DNA from: Jiangella muralis
Lineage (GTDB): Bacteria; Actinomycetota; Actinomycetes; Jiangellales; Jiangellaceae
NCBI RefSeq assembly: GCF_001270745.1
Contig: NZ_KQ434751.1
Location: forward strand, 38,166-102,165
DNA length: 64,000 nt
Direction: 5' to 3'
Below, piece by piece: positions 40,982-51,784 of this stretch; within the stretch, counting starts at the first letter, position 1, and the number at the start of each line of letters is the position of its first letter. The notes beneath the pieces were generated by a model. The model did not search any database, was not told where the DNA came from, and saw only the letters and a list, made by a program, of their open reading frames with translations. The position numbers and the translations under genes were made by a program.

Positions 40982-42637
40982 ATGACCAGATTCCTGCCGG
41001 CCCTGCTCGCCGCCGCCGCGGTGCTGCTCGCCGCCTGCACGTCCGACGCCGAGAGTCCCGCGAGCCCGGCGGGCTCCGCGAGGTCTGCGGGCTCCGCGAG
41101 CGATGGCTGCGACGCCGCGCTCGACGCGTGGGCCGACGCGGGCTTCAGCGGCTCGGTCGCCATCACCACGGCTGGCGAGCCGGTGTGCGAGGCGGGCTAC
41201 GGCGCCGCCGACCGCGCCGCCGATCGCCCCAACACCGCCGACACCGTCTTCGCCATCGGCTCGGTCACCAAGGCGTTCACCGCGGCCGCCGTCCTCGGCC
41301 TCGCTGACGACGGCCGGCTGACCCTCGACGACCGGGTCGGCGACCTGCTGCCGGAGCTGCGCGGCCCGGTCGCCGACGCCACGGTGCGGCAGCTGCTGGT
41401 GCACACCAGCGGGCTGAACGGCTCGGCGGGCGCCGACCACCAGCCGCTGAGCCGCGACGACGCGCTGGCGGCCATCGGCGCCATGGAGCAGGCATTCCCA
41501 CCCGGCACCGACTATCTGTACACCAACGCCGGGTACACGCTGCTGGCGCTGGTGGTCGAGGAGGTGGCCGGGAGCTACCGCGAGCATGCGGCCACGCGTG
41601 TCCTGCGCGACCTGCCGTCGGCCGGCTTCTGGGACGGCTCCCCGGCGGCGCGCGGCGACCGCGCCGTCGGCTACCTCGACGACGGCAGCACCGGCGCCGC
41701 GGGCGACTTCACCGGACCGCACTGGGCGCTCGACGGCAACGGCGCGCTGGCCATGAGCATGCCCGACCTCGCCGCCTGGACGCGGTCGCTGTTCACCGGC
41801 GGTGTCGTGTCGCAGGAGGCGGCGGAGGTCCTCGCCACCCCTGAGGTCGACCTCGGCGACGGCGTGGGCGAGACACCGGGGTGGGTGGCCTACGACGCGT
41901 CCGCGTTCGGCGTGCCGTTCCTGGCCTCGGCGGGCGGGGGCGGCGACGTCGGCCACGAGGCCATGGTCGTCTGGATCCCCGACGGCGAGCGGGTGCTGGC
42001 GGTCGCGTCCAACGGCCCCGAGGTCACCGCCGAGGAACTGGTCGAGGCCATCGGCCCGGCGCTCGCGGCGGGCGAGCCCATCCCGGGGCCCGACGTCCCG
42101 GGCGGCACCGTCGATCCCGGCGTCGCCGCGGCTATCGTCGGCGACTACCGGCTCGACACGGGAGGTGCGTACCAGGTGAGCGACGACGACGGCCTGCGCA
42201 TCGCCGCGCACGGCGCCGACGCCGTCCGCGCGCTGTTCCCGCCGGGCGACCCCGACGCCGTCCGCGAGCACGAGCGGGCGGTCGCGGCGCTGCTGGCGGG
42301 CGAGACCGAGGCCGGCCGCGAAGAGCTCGTCGCGCTCGACGACGACTTCGGCCCGATCGGCGGCGCCGAGCCGGCCGGCACCGTCCTCGCCGACGGCGAG
42401 CTGCGCACGTACGTCACGCTCGACACCGGGGGAGGGCCGCTGCTGGCCTGGTACGCGCTGAACGACGAGGGCGGCGTCGACGGCGTGGATGTCGGCACCG
42501 ACCCGCCGGCGGTCCCGTTGGCGCCCAACGGCGACGGGTTCCGGCCGGCCGACCCGGCGGGCGCGGGCCCGGACGTCACGGTGTCATTCGGCGACGACAC
42601 CGTCACGGTGGGCGACGTCACGGCGCGGCGGGGCTGA
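40982..42637 (+). CDS. Serine hydrolase lipoprotein (class C beta-lactamase/DD-peptidase fold)
   Basis: 551 residues. Lipoprotein signal MTRFLPALLAAAAVLLAAC. Active-site SxxK is SVTK in FAIGSVTKAFTAAAV; YTN in YLYTNAGYTLLALVVEE is the YxN motif; a VGHEAMV block stands near the third motif. The C-terminal ~180 residues lack the fold and may be a lipocalin-like or substrate-gating domain. It probably acts on peptidoglycan peptides or esters outside the membrane. The start is leaderless: TACGGT (40970-40975) is six bases from ATG 40982. The response regulator gene begins two bases after its stop, so it is likely an envelope-stress or beta-lactam-linked operon. Confidence 0.9.
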   Translation: MTRFLPALLAAAAVLLAACTSDAESPASPAGSARSAGSASDGCDAALDAWADAGFSGSVAITTAGEPVCEAGYGAADRAADRPNTADTVFAIGSVTKAFTAAAVLGLADDGRLTLDDRVGDLLPELRGPVADATVRQLLVHTSGLNGSAGADHQPLSRDDALAAIGAMEQAFPPGTDYLYTNAGYTLLALVVEEVAGSYREHAATRVLRDLPSAGFWDGSPAARGDRAVGYLDDGSTGAAGDFTGPHWALDGNGALAMSMPDLAAWTRSLFTGGVVSQEAAEVLATPEVDLGDGVGETPGWVAYDASAFGVPFLASAGGGGDVGHEAMVVWIPDGERVLAVASNGPEVTAEELVEAIGPALAAGEPIPGPDVPGGTVDPGVAAAIVGDYRLDTGGAYQVSDDDGLRIAAHGADAVRALFPPGDPDAVREHERAVAALLAGETEAGREELVALDDDFGPIGGAEPAGTVLADGELRTYVTLDTGGGPLLAWYALNDEGGVDGVDVGTDPPAVPLAPNGDGFRPADPAGAGPDVTVSFGDDTVTVGDVTARRG

Positions 42638-42639
42638 CC

Positions 42640-43311
42640 ATGCGGATCCTGCTGGTCGAGGACGACCCCGACCTCGCCGACGTGGTGGCGCTGGGGCTGC
42701 GCAACGAGTCGTACGCCGTCGACCACGCCGGCACCGCCGCCGCGGCGGAGGAGCTGCTGACCACCACCGGCTACGACGTCGCCTGCCTCGACCTCGGGCT
42801 CCCCGACGGCGACGGACTGGAGTTGCTGCGCCGCCTCGGCGCCGACCCGGTCCTGCGGCGGCCGCGGCGCACCCTGGTGCTGACCGCCCGCGACGCCGTC
42901 GCCGACCGCGTCGCCGGGCTCGACGGCGGCGCCGACGACTACCTCGTCAAGCCGTTCCACTTCGCCGAGCTGGTGGCCCGGGTCCGGGCGCTGGGCCGGC
43001 GGGCCGACGAGACCGGCGCGACGCTGCGGGTCGGCGACCTCGGCATCGACCTCGCGGCGCACCGGGCCTGGCGCGGCGGCACCGACCTGCGGCTGACGGC
43101 GCGTGAATTCTCGCTGCTGCGCTACTTCATGCACCATCCCGGCGAGGTGCTGTCCGCCGAGCAGCTGCTTGAGCACGTGTGGGACGTCAACGCCGACCCG
43201 TTCACCACCTCGGTGCGGGTCATCCTCAGCCGGCTGCGCCGCAAGCTCGGCGACCCGCCGCTCATCGACACCGTCACCGGCGTCGGCTACGTCCTGCGAA
43301 CGGCGCCGTGA
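42640..43311 (+). CDS. OmpR-family response regulator
   Basis: 223 residues. Receiver domain with acidic pair EDD, phospho-acceptor Asp in YDVACLDLGLPDGDG, switch Thr in LVLTARD and Lys in YLVKPF. The effector domain is an OmpR winged helix (LTAREFSLLRYFMHHPGEVL, SVRVILSRLRRKLG, TVTGVGYVLR). It is co-transcribed with the serine hydrolase lipoprotein and the histidine kinase; a short minicistron overlaps its stop. Confidence 0.95.
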   Translation: MRILLVEDDPDLADVVALGLRNESYAVDHAGTAAAAEELLTTTGYDVACLDLGLPDGDGLELLRRLGADPVLRRPRRTLVLTARDAVADRVAGLDGGADDYLVKPFHFAELVARVRALGRRADETGATLRVGDLGIDLAAHRAWRGGTDLRLTAREFSLLRYFMHHPGEVLSAEQLLEHVWDVNADPFTTSVRVILSRLRRKLGDPPLIDTVTGVGYVLRTAP

Positions 43312-43367
43312 GCCGGCCGTGGTCGGTGCGGGCGGCGCCGTGGTCGTCGCTGCGGGCAGCGCCGTGA
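43308..43367 (+). CDS. 19-codon minicistron linking regulator and kinase genes
   Basis: GTG 43308 overlaps the response-regulator stop (GTGA) and opens MSRPWSVRAAPWSSLRAAP, whose TGA at 43365-43367 overlaps the kinase GTG 43364 in the same way. The string GTGAGCCGGCCGTGG occurs at both ends, showing that a 56-bp tandem duplication of the original junction created it. Ribosomes could pass from gene to gene through it. Whether the peptide itself matters is doubtful. Confidence 0.5.
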   Translation: MSRPWSVRAAPWSSLRAAP

Positions 43368-44305
43368 GCCGGCCGTGGTGGTCGCTGCGGGTGCGGCTGG
43401 CGGTGGCCGGGTTCCTGGCCAGCTATTTGCCGGTGCTGCTGCTGTTCGGCGTCACCATCGCCACCGAGTACGACACCTCCACCGAGGTGGTCAACGGCGT
43501 CGAGGTCACCACCGACTCGTCGATCACGTGGCCACCATCGATCACCGCCACGGTGCTGGCGCTCGGCCCGGCCGCCGCGGGGCTGGCGTGGTGGTGGGCC
43601 GGGCGGGCGGTGCGGCGGTACGAGCAGATGTACGACCGGCTCCAGCACGCGGCCGACGCCCAGCGGCGGCTGATCGAGGAGACCAGCCACGAGCTGCGCA
43701 TCCCGCTGTCGGTGCTGGCGACCAACGCCGAGGTGCTGCTCGCCCATCCGCAGCCGACGCTCGAGGTGTACCGGGAGGGTCTGGAGCGCTCCGGCCGGGC
43801 CGCTGACCGGCTGCGCGCGGTCATCGACGAGCTGCTGGTCGACGCCCGCGGCCGGGCCCGCACGGTCGACCGCCACCCGGCCGACGTCGCCGCGCTGGCC
43901 CGCGCCGTGGCCGACGACGCCCGCGTGCTGGCGGCCCGGCGCGAGGTGTCGGTGGTGGTCACGGCGCCGCCGCGGCTGATCGGCGCGGTGGACGAGGCGA
44001 CGGTGCGCCGGGCGGTCGCCAACCTCGTCGACAACGCCGTCCGTCACGCCCCCTCCGGCTCGGTGGTCTCGATCACGGCCGAGCGGCGCGGCCCCGAGCT
44101 GGCCGTCGTCGTCACCGACCACGGTCCCGGCGTCCCTGCCGACGACCTGCCGCACGTCTTCGAGCCGTTCTGGCACGGCCACGACGGGCTCGGCACCGGC
44201 CTCGGCCTGCCGATCGCCCGCCAGATCGCCCTCGCCCACGGCGGCGACGTCACCCTCGCCGGCCCCGGCCCCGGCTGCGTCGTCACCCTCACCGTCCGCC
44301 CCTAG
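43364..44305 (+). CDS. Sensor histidine kinase
   Basis: 313 residues. Two membrane segments (LAVAGFLASYLPVLLLFGVT and ITATVLALGPAAAGLAWWWA) with only ~25 residues outside, so it probably senses within the membrane or through a partner such as the lipoprotein. H-box ETSHELRIPLSVL, N-box VANLVDNAVRHAP, G1 DHGPGVP, G2 GLGTGLGLPI. GTG 43364 is in frame and repeats the junction sequence of GTG 43308, which is out of frame. It is the partner of the upstream regulator. Confidence 0.93.
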   Translation: MSRPWWSLRVRLAVAGFLASYLPVLLLFGVTIATEYDTSTEVVNGVEVTTDSSITWPPSITATVLALGPAAAGLAWWWAGRAVRRYEQMYDRLQHAADAQRRLIEETSHELRIPLSVLATNAEVLLAHPQPTLEVYREGLERSGRAADRLRAVIDELLVDARGRARTVDRHPADVAALARAVADDARVLAARREVSVVVTAPPRLIGAVDEATVRRAVANLVDNAVRHAPSGSVVSITAERRGPELAVVVTDHGPGVPADDLPHVFEPFWHGHDGLGTGLGLPIARQIALAHGGDVTLAGPGPGCVVTLTVRP

Positions 44306-44384
44306 TCCGAGAATGGCGGTGATGCCGGCTGCCGAGGGCGCCTTGGGTGCGGCAGTGGGCCGGATGCCGACGGTTCGCCGGCTT

Positions 44385-45055
44385 GGCCACGTGGGCCGTC
44401 CCCCTGCTGCCCATTTTCTCAGCCGCGGCACCGCGCCTCAAGCGGAGCCCAACGGCGCGCTTCGCGCGAGCGAAGCACCGCTTGACCCGCGGCACCGCGG
44501 CCAAGAACGGGCAGCTATCAGGGGGACGGGGGAAGTGCGGGCAGAGCCCGCGCCGCGCACCGTTCGCCGTTCGCCGTTCGCCTGGCTGGCTGGCGTTCGC
44601 TGTTCCTGTCGGTGCACCGTTGGGTCGTCCTCGATTCCCGGAGCCGTCTTCGATGGCGGGAGTCGTGTTCCGGGTGCCGTTTGGACGATTCTCGCCATCG
44701 AAGACGGCCCAGAGAGTCGACGTCACTCGCGTGGTGGGCACGTCACCCGCCGTAGCACCGGATGGGCGTCGTCGGCGGCGGTCATACGGTCCTTGCGCGA
44801 GTGAGGTGCACCCGCCCCGCGTGAAGTGGCCGCCCCACCCCCGGCGGCTCGGTGGTGGGGTGCCACACCGAACCGGGCCACGGCAGCGGACGATGAGGTG
44901 TGCCCAGATCGCCCCCGTCCCCCTGATAGGTGCCCGTTCTTGGCCGGGAGCGCGCGGGTCAAGCGGACACCCAACGCGCGAAGCGCCATCCGGGTCCGCT
45001 TGAGGCGCGGTCACGCGGCTGAGAAAATGGGCGCCAGGGGGACGGCCAACGCGCG
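44385..45055. repeat. Large mirror repeat 1: two inverted 155-bp arms with an inner palindrome
   Basis: Arm 44385-44549 and arm 44901-45055 are inverted copies of one element (landmarks: CCCCCTGATAG, AAGAACGGGCA or its complement, and GCTGAGAAAATGGGC). Each arm itself holds a partial inner dyad of CTCAAGCGGA and TCCGCTTGA type. The spacer has its own perfect 16-bp inverted repeat (44643-44658/44693-44708, GCCGTCTTCGATGGCG). Two more arms are at 54549-54711 and 55026-55183. The reading frames across it are unlikely genes. The gap 44306-45757 holds otherwise only a tandem 16-bp repeat at 45141-45189 (GTCGACCGGCCACCGA units) and the repeat at 45608. Confidence 0.7.
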
Positions 45056-45607
45056 GACCACGGCCAACTGCCGCAAAGCGGCGAACGCGGCAGACCCGGG
45101 CGCGTCGGCCGGCCAGCCAACGAGAAGCCCGGCCGACCGAGTCGACCGGCCACCGAGTCGACCGGCCACCGAATTGACCGGGCCACCGCCGCGTGGACCG
45201 AGCCGACCAGCCTGATGCACCGGTCGGCAGCGGCTGAGGTCCCGGGAGACCCCCATCCTCGGACCCTGGCCGGCGCCGGTCCCCTCCCGGCAGCACCGGC
45301 CGCATTTGGGTGCACCCTTGATGGGTGAGATCGCTTGCCGCCCGGCGACAGTCGCCTCACCCGGTCACCGGCCACCACCTTGGCTAGGCTGACCGCCGCG
45401 TGGACGTCCGGTTCGTCCCGATATCCAGCATGGCCAGCAGTGCCAAGGCACCCGCGGCGAGCAGCCCACCCACGCTGCGTAGATCACGAGGACTCGTTCA
45501 TCAAGGCTGTGTCCCATAGGCCCCGCCGTCCCACGCTCCCCGCCGCAGTCGCGGTCGCCGCCGTCCCGCCGCGTCCCGGCGACACCCCCCGGGCACCGCC
45601 TCCGCAG

Positions 45608-45679
45608 GTTGATCTTGGAGTAAGCGGGGAGATGCCGCCCGAAATGCCTGGCTGATTCCCCGGTTGCTCCAAGATCAAC
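45608..45679. repeat. Inverted repeat GTTGATCTTGGAG / CTCCAAGATCAAC
   Basis: Perfect 13-bp arms (45608-45620 and 45667-45679) separated by 46 bases lie upstream of the stop of the convergent-side WYL gene. The loop is GC-rich with no ORF. It resembles small dispersed repeats of actinomycetes; it could be a terminator for the WYL gene. Confidence 0.55.
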
Positions 45680-45757
45680 GTGGCCGGGCGGCGGCGGGGA
45701 GTGGGCGGGGCGGCGGCGGGAGCGGGATGGGGCGGGATGGCGGCGGGAGACACGCGG

Positions 45758-46711
45758 TCAGCCGGCGGCGGAGAGGTACCGCTCGGCCAGCGAACGCAGG
45801 TGGTCGCGCAGTTCCGGCGGGTCCAGCACCTCGAACGGTACCCCGAGGCTGCCGAGGTAGCCGGCGAGGTCGTGCCAGGAGTCGCCGCCGGTCTGGAGCA
45901 GGCAGCTGCCGTCCTCCAGCTCCGTCACCAGGCCGCCCATCGCGGTGATCTTGTCGCGGACCACCTCGATCGGCGCGTCCAGTCGCACCCGGGCCTGCTC
46001 CCGGTACGCCCGCGACCCGACGCCGCTCAGCACGTGCGCCACCGCGTCGCCGCCCGGCGGCGGGCGGGGCGTGAACCGGGGCCCGGTCGGGATCTTCGGC
46101 CGCACGCGGTCGGCGCGGAAGGTGCGCCAGTCGTCCCGGTCGAGGTCCCAGGCGAGCAGGTACCAGCGGCGGCCGGTGTAGACGAGGCGGTGCGGCTCGG
46201 TCCGCCGCACCGATGACGTGCCGTCGTGGCCGGCGTAGTCGAACCGTAGCTGCTCGTGCCCGTGCACGGCCGCCGCGACCGCCGTCAGCACGTCCGCGTC
46301 GACCCGGCCGTCGACGCCCGGTGCGGACGCCGTCGCGGAGCGAAGGGCGTCGACGCGGTGCCGCAGCCGCGACGGCAGCGTCCGCTCCAGTTTGGCCAGC
46401 GCCCGCAGCGACGTCTCCTCGATGCCGGTGACGGAGCCCGCGGCGGCCGCGCGCAGCCCCAGTACCACCGCTACCGCCTCGTCGTCGTCCAGCACCAAGG
46501 GCGGCAGCGACGACCCGGCGCCGAGGCGGTAGCCGCCGGCCGGGCCGGTGAACGACTCGACCTCGTAGCCCATGATCCGCAGCCGCTCGATGTCGTTGCG
46601 GACGGTCCGCGTGGTCACGTCCAGCCGCGTCGCCAGCTCCGAGCCCGACCACTCCCGCCTGACCTGCAGCAACGACAACAGCCGCAGCAGCCGCACCGAC
46701 GTCTCCAGCAT
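45758..46711 (-). CDS. WYL domain transcriptional regulator (DeoR-like HTH)
   Basis: 317 residues. N-terminal winged helix: SGSELATRLDVTTRTVRNDI and GYEVESFTGPAGGYRLG. The WYL domain contains RRWYLLAWDLDRDDWRTF, followed by a WCX-like C-terminal part. WYL domains sense ligands, in some cases nucleotides or nucleic acid. ATG 46711 starts at the HTH; the open frame continues upstream to 46834 into the neighbouring promoter. It is divergent from the VOC gene 94 bp away and probably regulates it. Confidence 0.9.
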   Translation of the reverse strand: MLETSVRLLRLLSLLQVRREWSGSELATRLDVTTRTVRNDIERLRIMGYEVESFTGPAGGYRLGAGSSLPPLVLDDDEAVAVVLGLRAAAAGSVTGIEETSLRALAKLERTLPSRLRHRVDALRSATASAPGVDGRVDADVLTAVAAAVHGHEQLRFDYAGHDGTSSVRRTEPHRLVYTGRRWYLLAWDLDRDDWRTFRADRVRPKIPTGPRFTPRPPPGGDAVAHVLSGVGSRAYREQARVRLDAPIEVVRDKITAMGGLVTELEDGSCLLQTGGDSWHDLAGYLGSLGVPFEVLDPPELRDHLRSLAERYLSAAG

Positions 46712-46805
46712 GAATCGAAGTGTCGCACGAATTGAGGAACCGAACGTTCCACAACCGCCCGTACCGTCGTTCTCACCAGCAAACGAACAGCACAAGGAGA
46801 GATCG

Positions 46806-47243
46806 ATGAGCATCGAACTGCGCGGCTTCTGCACCCTGAACTTCTACGCCGACGACATGGCCGCGGCCCGCGAGTGGTACACCGGCGTGCTCGGCCTGGA
46901 GCCGTACTTCGAGGCGGTCGACCCGGCGTCGGGGCTGGTCGGCTACTACGAGTGGCGCATCGGCGACCACCAGGACGAGTTCGGCGTCATCAACCGCGCG
47001 TGGCGGTCGCCGGCCGACCCGACCACGCCGGACGCGCCCGGCGGCGCCGTCATGAACTGGCACGTCGACGATCTCGACGGCACGCTGGCCCGGCTGGTCG
47101 AGCTGGGCGCCACGGTGCACCAGCCGCGGGTCGACCGCGCCGAGGGGTTCGCCAACGCCACCGTCGCCGACCCGTTCGGCAACCTGCTCGGCCTCATGTA
47201 CAACCCGCACTGGAAGGCCATGGCGGACGGGGCAGGCGCGTGA
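46806..47243 (+). CDS. VOC family protein (glyoxalase/bleomycin-resistance fold)
   Basis: 145 residues with the paired beta-alpha-beta-beta-beta units of the VOC superfamily: LNFYADDMAAAREWYTGVLG at the start, MNWHVDDLDGTLARL in the second unit and VADPFGNLLGLMYNP at the end. The metal ligand set appears partial (H in NWHV, E in FEAVD region), so enzyme or binding protein cannot be told apart. AAGGAGAG precedes ATG 46806. It is coupled to the next gene by a GTGA overlap and divergent from a WYL regulator. Confidence 0.88.
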   Translation: MSIELRGFCTLNFYADDMAAAREWYTGVLGLEPYFEAVDPASGLVGYYEWRIGDHQDEFGVINRAWRSPADPTTPDAPGGAVMNWHVDDLDGTLARLVELGATVHQPRVDRAEGFANATVADPFGNLLGLMYNPHWKAMADGAGA

Positions 47244-47779
47244 GCGACCCGCTCACGTTCGTGGACGCGGCCGGCTGGGACGCCTGGCTCGCCGCGCACC
47301 ACGGCACCAGCGACGGCGTCGTCCTGCGCATCGCGCGGAAGGGCGCGCCGGGCCTGACGATCCGGGCGGCGCTGGAGGTGGCGCTGTGCCACGGCTGGAT
47401 CGACAGCGTCCGCCGCCGCGGCGACGACCACCACTTCCTGCAGCGCTACTCGCCGCGACGCAAGGGCAGCCCGTGGTCGGCGGTCAACGTCGCGCTCGTC
47501 GAGGAACTGACGGCGGCCGGCCGGATGCGCCCCGGCGGACTGGCCGAGGTCGAGGCGGCGAAGGCGGACGGACGGTGGGCCGCGGCGTACGCGTCGCAGG
47601 CCACCGCCGCCGTCCCGGACGACCTCGCCGCGGCCCTGGCGGCGGACCCGGCCAAGGCGGCGGCGTTCGACGCGCTGACGAAGGCCGGCCGGTACGCGAT
47701 CCTGCTCGCGCTGATGAAGACCCGCACGCCGCAGGCGCGGGTGAAGGCGCTGGACAAAGCGTTGGCCGGGCTGGGTTGA
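47240..47779 (+). CDS. YdeI/OmpD-associated family protein
   Basis: 179 residues. LTFVDAAGWDAWLAAHH, ALCHGWIDSVRRRGD, YSPRRKGSPWSAVN and the C-terminal basic helix block are hallmarks of the YdeI family, described in enterobacteria in connection with resistance to envelope-active peptides; its biochemical role is unknown. GTG 47240 overlaps the VOC stop. Cytosolic. It is followed by 156 bp holding a possible 21-codon leaderless ORF at 47799-47864 that I do not consider established. Confidence 0.88.
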   Translation: MSDPLTFVDAAGWDAWLAAHHGTSDGVVLRIARKGAPGLTIRAALEVALCHGWIDSVRRRGDDHHFLQRYSPRRKGSPWSAVNVALVEELTAAGRMRPGGLAEVEAAKADGRWAAAYASQATAAVPDDLAAALAADPAKAAAFDALTKAGRYAILLALMKTRTPQARVKALDKALAGLG

Positions 47780-47935
47780 GGTCGCCTACGCTGGGGGAAT
47801 GGACATGCTGCCGATGCCCGGGCGAGCACCCGCGGCCCGCCCCGCGGCCGTCTCCCGGTCGTGACCGCGCCGGGTGGTCCGGCGCGGTAGGGTCAGACGC
47901 TTGAGACGACCATCCGAAGAGAGGCAGCTCCACCC

Positions 47936-48343
47936 ATGTCCGTAGGCGAAGTCGCCGGGTTGCTGGCCGCCGCTGCCCTGGTGGCGCTGGTCGGTTTCCT
48001 CGCCGTGCCGATACTCAAGCTGGGCCGCACCGTCGACGAGTTCACCCTCGTCGTGCGCGACCTGCGCCAGGAGCATGTCGCGAAGACCGCGGTGACGGTC
48101 GACGAGACCAACGAGCTGCTCGCCTCCACGAACGCGCAGCTGCAGCGCATCGACGCCATCACGTCGAACGCGCAGACGGTCACCACCAACGTCGCCGCCA
48201 TGTCGTCGCTGTTCGCGGCCACGCTGGGCGGCCCGCTGGTGCGCACGGCCGCGTTCACCTACGGCGTCCGCCGGGCCATCTCCGCCCGCCGCGACGGCGC
48301 GGCCGCCGGCAACGGCCGCCGCCGGCGGTTCGGGAGCCGATGA
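47936..48343 (+). CDS. DUF948 family membrane protein
   Basis: 135 residues. One N-terminal membrane helix (VAGLLAAAALVALVGFLAVP), then a long amphipathic helix (LGRTVDEFTLVVRDLRQEHV to TNVAAMSSL) and a basic tail. In actinomycetes this gene regularly precedes a DUF6167-type gene and alaS, as here. Function unknown. A TAGGGT element stands about 40 bp upstream of ATG 47936. Its stop overlaps the next ATG (ATGA). Confidence 0.88.
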   Translation: MSVGEVAGLLAAAALVALVGFLAVPILKLGRTVDEFTLVVRDLRQEHVAKTAVTVDETNELLASTNAQLQRIDAITSNAQTVTTNVAAMSSLFAATLGGPLVRTAAFTYGVRRAISARRDGAAAGNGRRRRFGSR

Positions 48344-48645
48344 TGGGCAAGTTGTTCTGGATCGCGCTCGGCGCCACCGCCGGGGTGCTGGTGGTCCGCC
48401 GGCTCACGAAGGCGGCTGAGAGCCTGACGCCCGAGGGCGCGGCCGACCGCGTCGCCGGCGGGCTGCGCAGCGTCGGCGACGCCGTCCGCGAGTTCACCGA
48501 CGAGGTTCGCGCCGGCATGGCCGAGCGCGACGCCGAGCTGCGCCACGCGCTGGGCATCGCGCCCGACGGCACCGGCACGCAGGGCGTCGCCGACCCCGAC
48601 GCCGTCGACGACCTGTTCCACCCGCACTCGAGAGGCACGTTCTGA
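48340..48645 (+). CDS. DUF6167-like small membrane protein
   Basis: 101 residues: an N-terminal hydrophobic segment (LFWIALGATAGVLVVRRL) followed by a helical soluble part (VRSVGDAVREFTDEVRAGM-like) and an acidic C-terminus ending HPHSRGTF. Start ATG 48340 or 48343. It is coupled to the DUF948 gene and ends two bases before the alaS start. Family function is unknown; conserved linkage to alaS suggests operon convenience more than shared function. Confidence 0.82.
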   Translation: MMGKLFWIALGATAGVLVVRRLTKAAESLTPEGAADRVAGGLRSVGDAVREFTDEVRAGMAERDAELRHALGIAPDGTGTQGVADPDAVDDLFHPHSRGTF

Positions 48646-48647
48646 CC

Positions 48648-51322
<2,675 letters not shown>

Positions 51323-51323
<1 letters not shown>

Positions 51324-51784
51324 TGCGGCGCGGCGTCAGACTGGGGGTTGATGTCGGGACGGTCCGTATCGGGGTCGCCTCGTGTGATCGCGACGGGCTG
51401 ATCGCCACGCCGGTCGAGACGGTCCGCCGCGGGAAGGGTGACCTGCGGCGGCTCCGCGATCTGGCGCACGAGTACGACGCGATCGAGATCGTGCTCGGAT
51501 TACCGCGTAGTCTCGATGGGAAGGAGCACGCGGCGGCCGAGCACGCTAGGGCCTTTGGTGCCGATTTGGCCCGATATGTGGCACCATGCCCGGTGCGGCT
51601 GGTCGACGAACGGCTGAGCACGACCGTCGCCGCGCGCGGGATGCGAGCCAGCGGTGTCTCGTCGCGTGCTGGACGTGCGGCGGTCGACCAGGCCGCGGCG
51701 ATGGTGATCCTGCAAGATGCGCTGGACGCCGAACGTGCGACCGGCGGGCCGCCTGGAGAGGTGCTGACGGTATCGGATGAGTGA
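51323..51784 (+). CDS. ruvX: Holliday junction resolvase-like protein RuvX (YqgF)
   Basis: 153 residues of the YqgF/RuvX family, RNase H fold. Opening RLGVDVGTVRIGVAS contains the catalytic Asp; VLGLPRSLDGKE and VDERLSTTVA carry the conserved Glu; the final Asp lies in AAVDQAAAMVILQ. Family roles include anti-termination-linked or 16S rRNA processing nuclease activity. Start GTG 51323. It overlaps mltG by eight bases. Confidence 0.95.

Noticed and set aside
40982..42637. A true beta-lactamase resistance gene
   Set aside because: SxxK and YxN are shared with esterases and DD-peptidases, and the long C-terminal extension is unlike class C beta-lactamases; only the fold is claimed.
45141..45189. 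CRISPR-like array
   Set aside because: Three contiguous ~16-bp units without spacers; a simple tandem repeat inside the mirror-repeat region.
44289..45378. Several long frames on both strands in the mirror-repeat region
   Set aside because: They arise from GC bias, cross inverted-repeat arms, lack ribosome sites and resemble no family I know.
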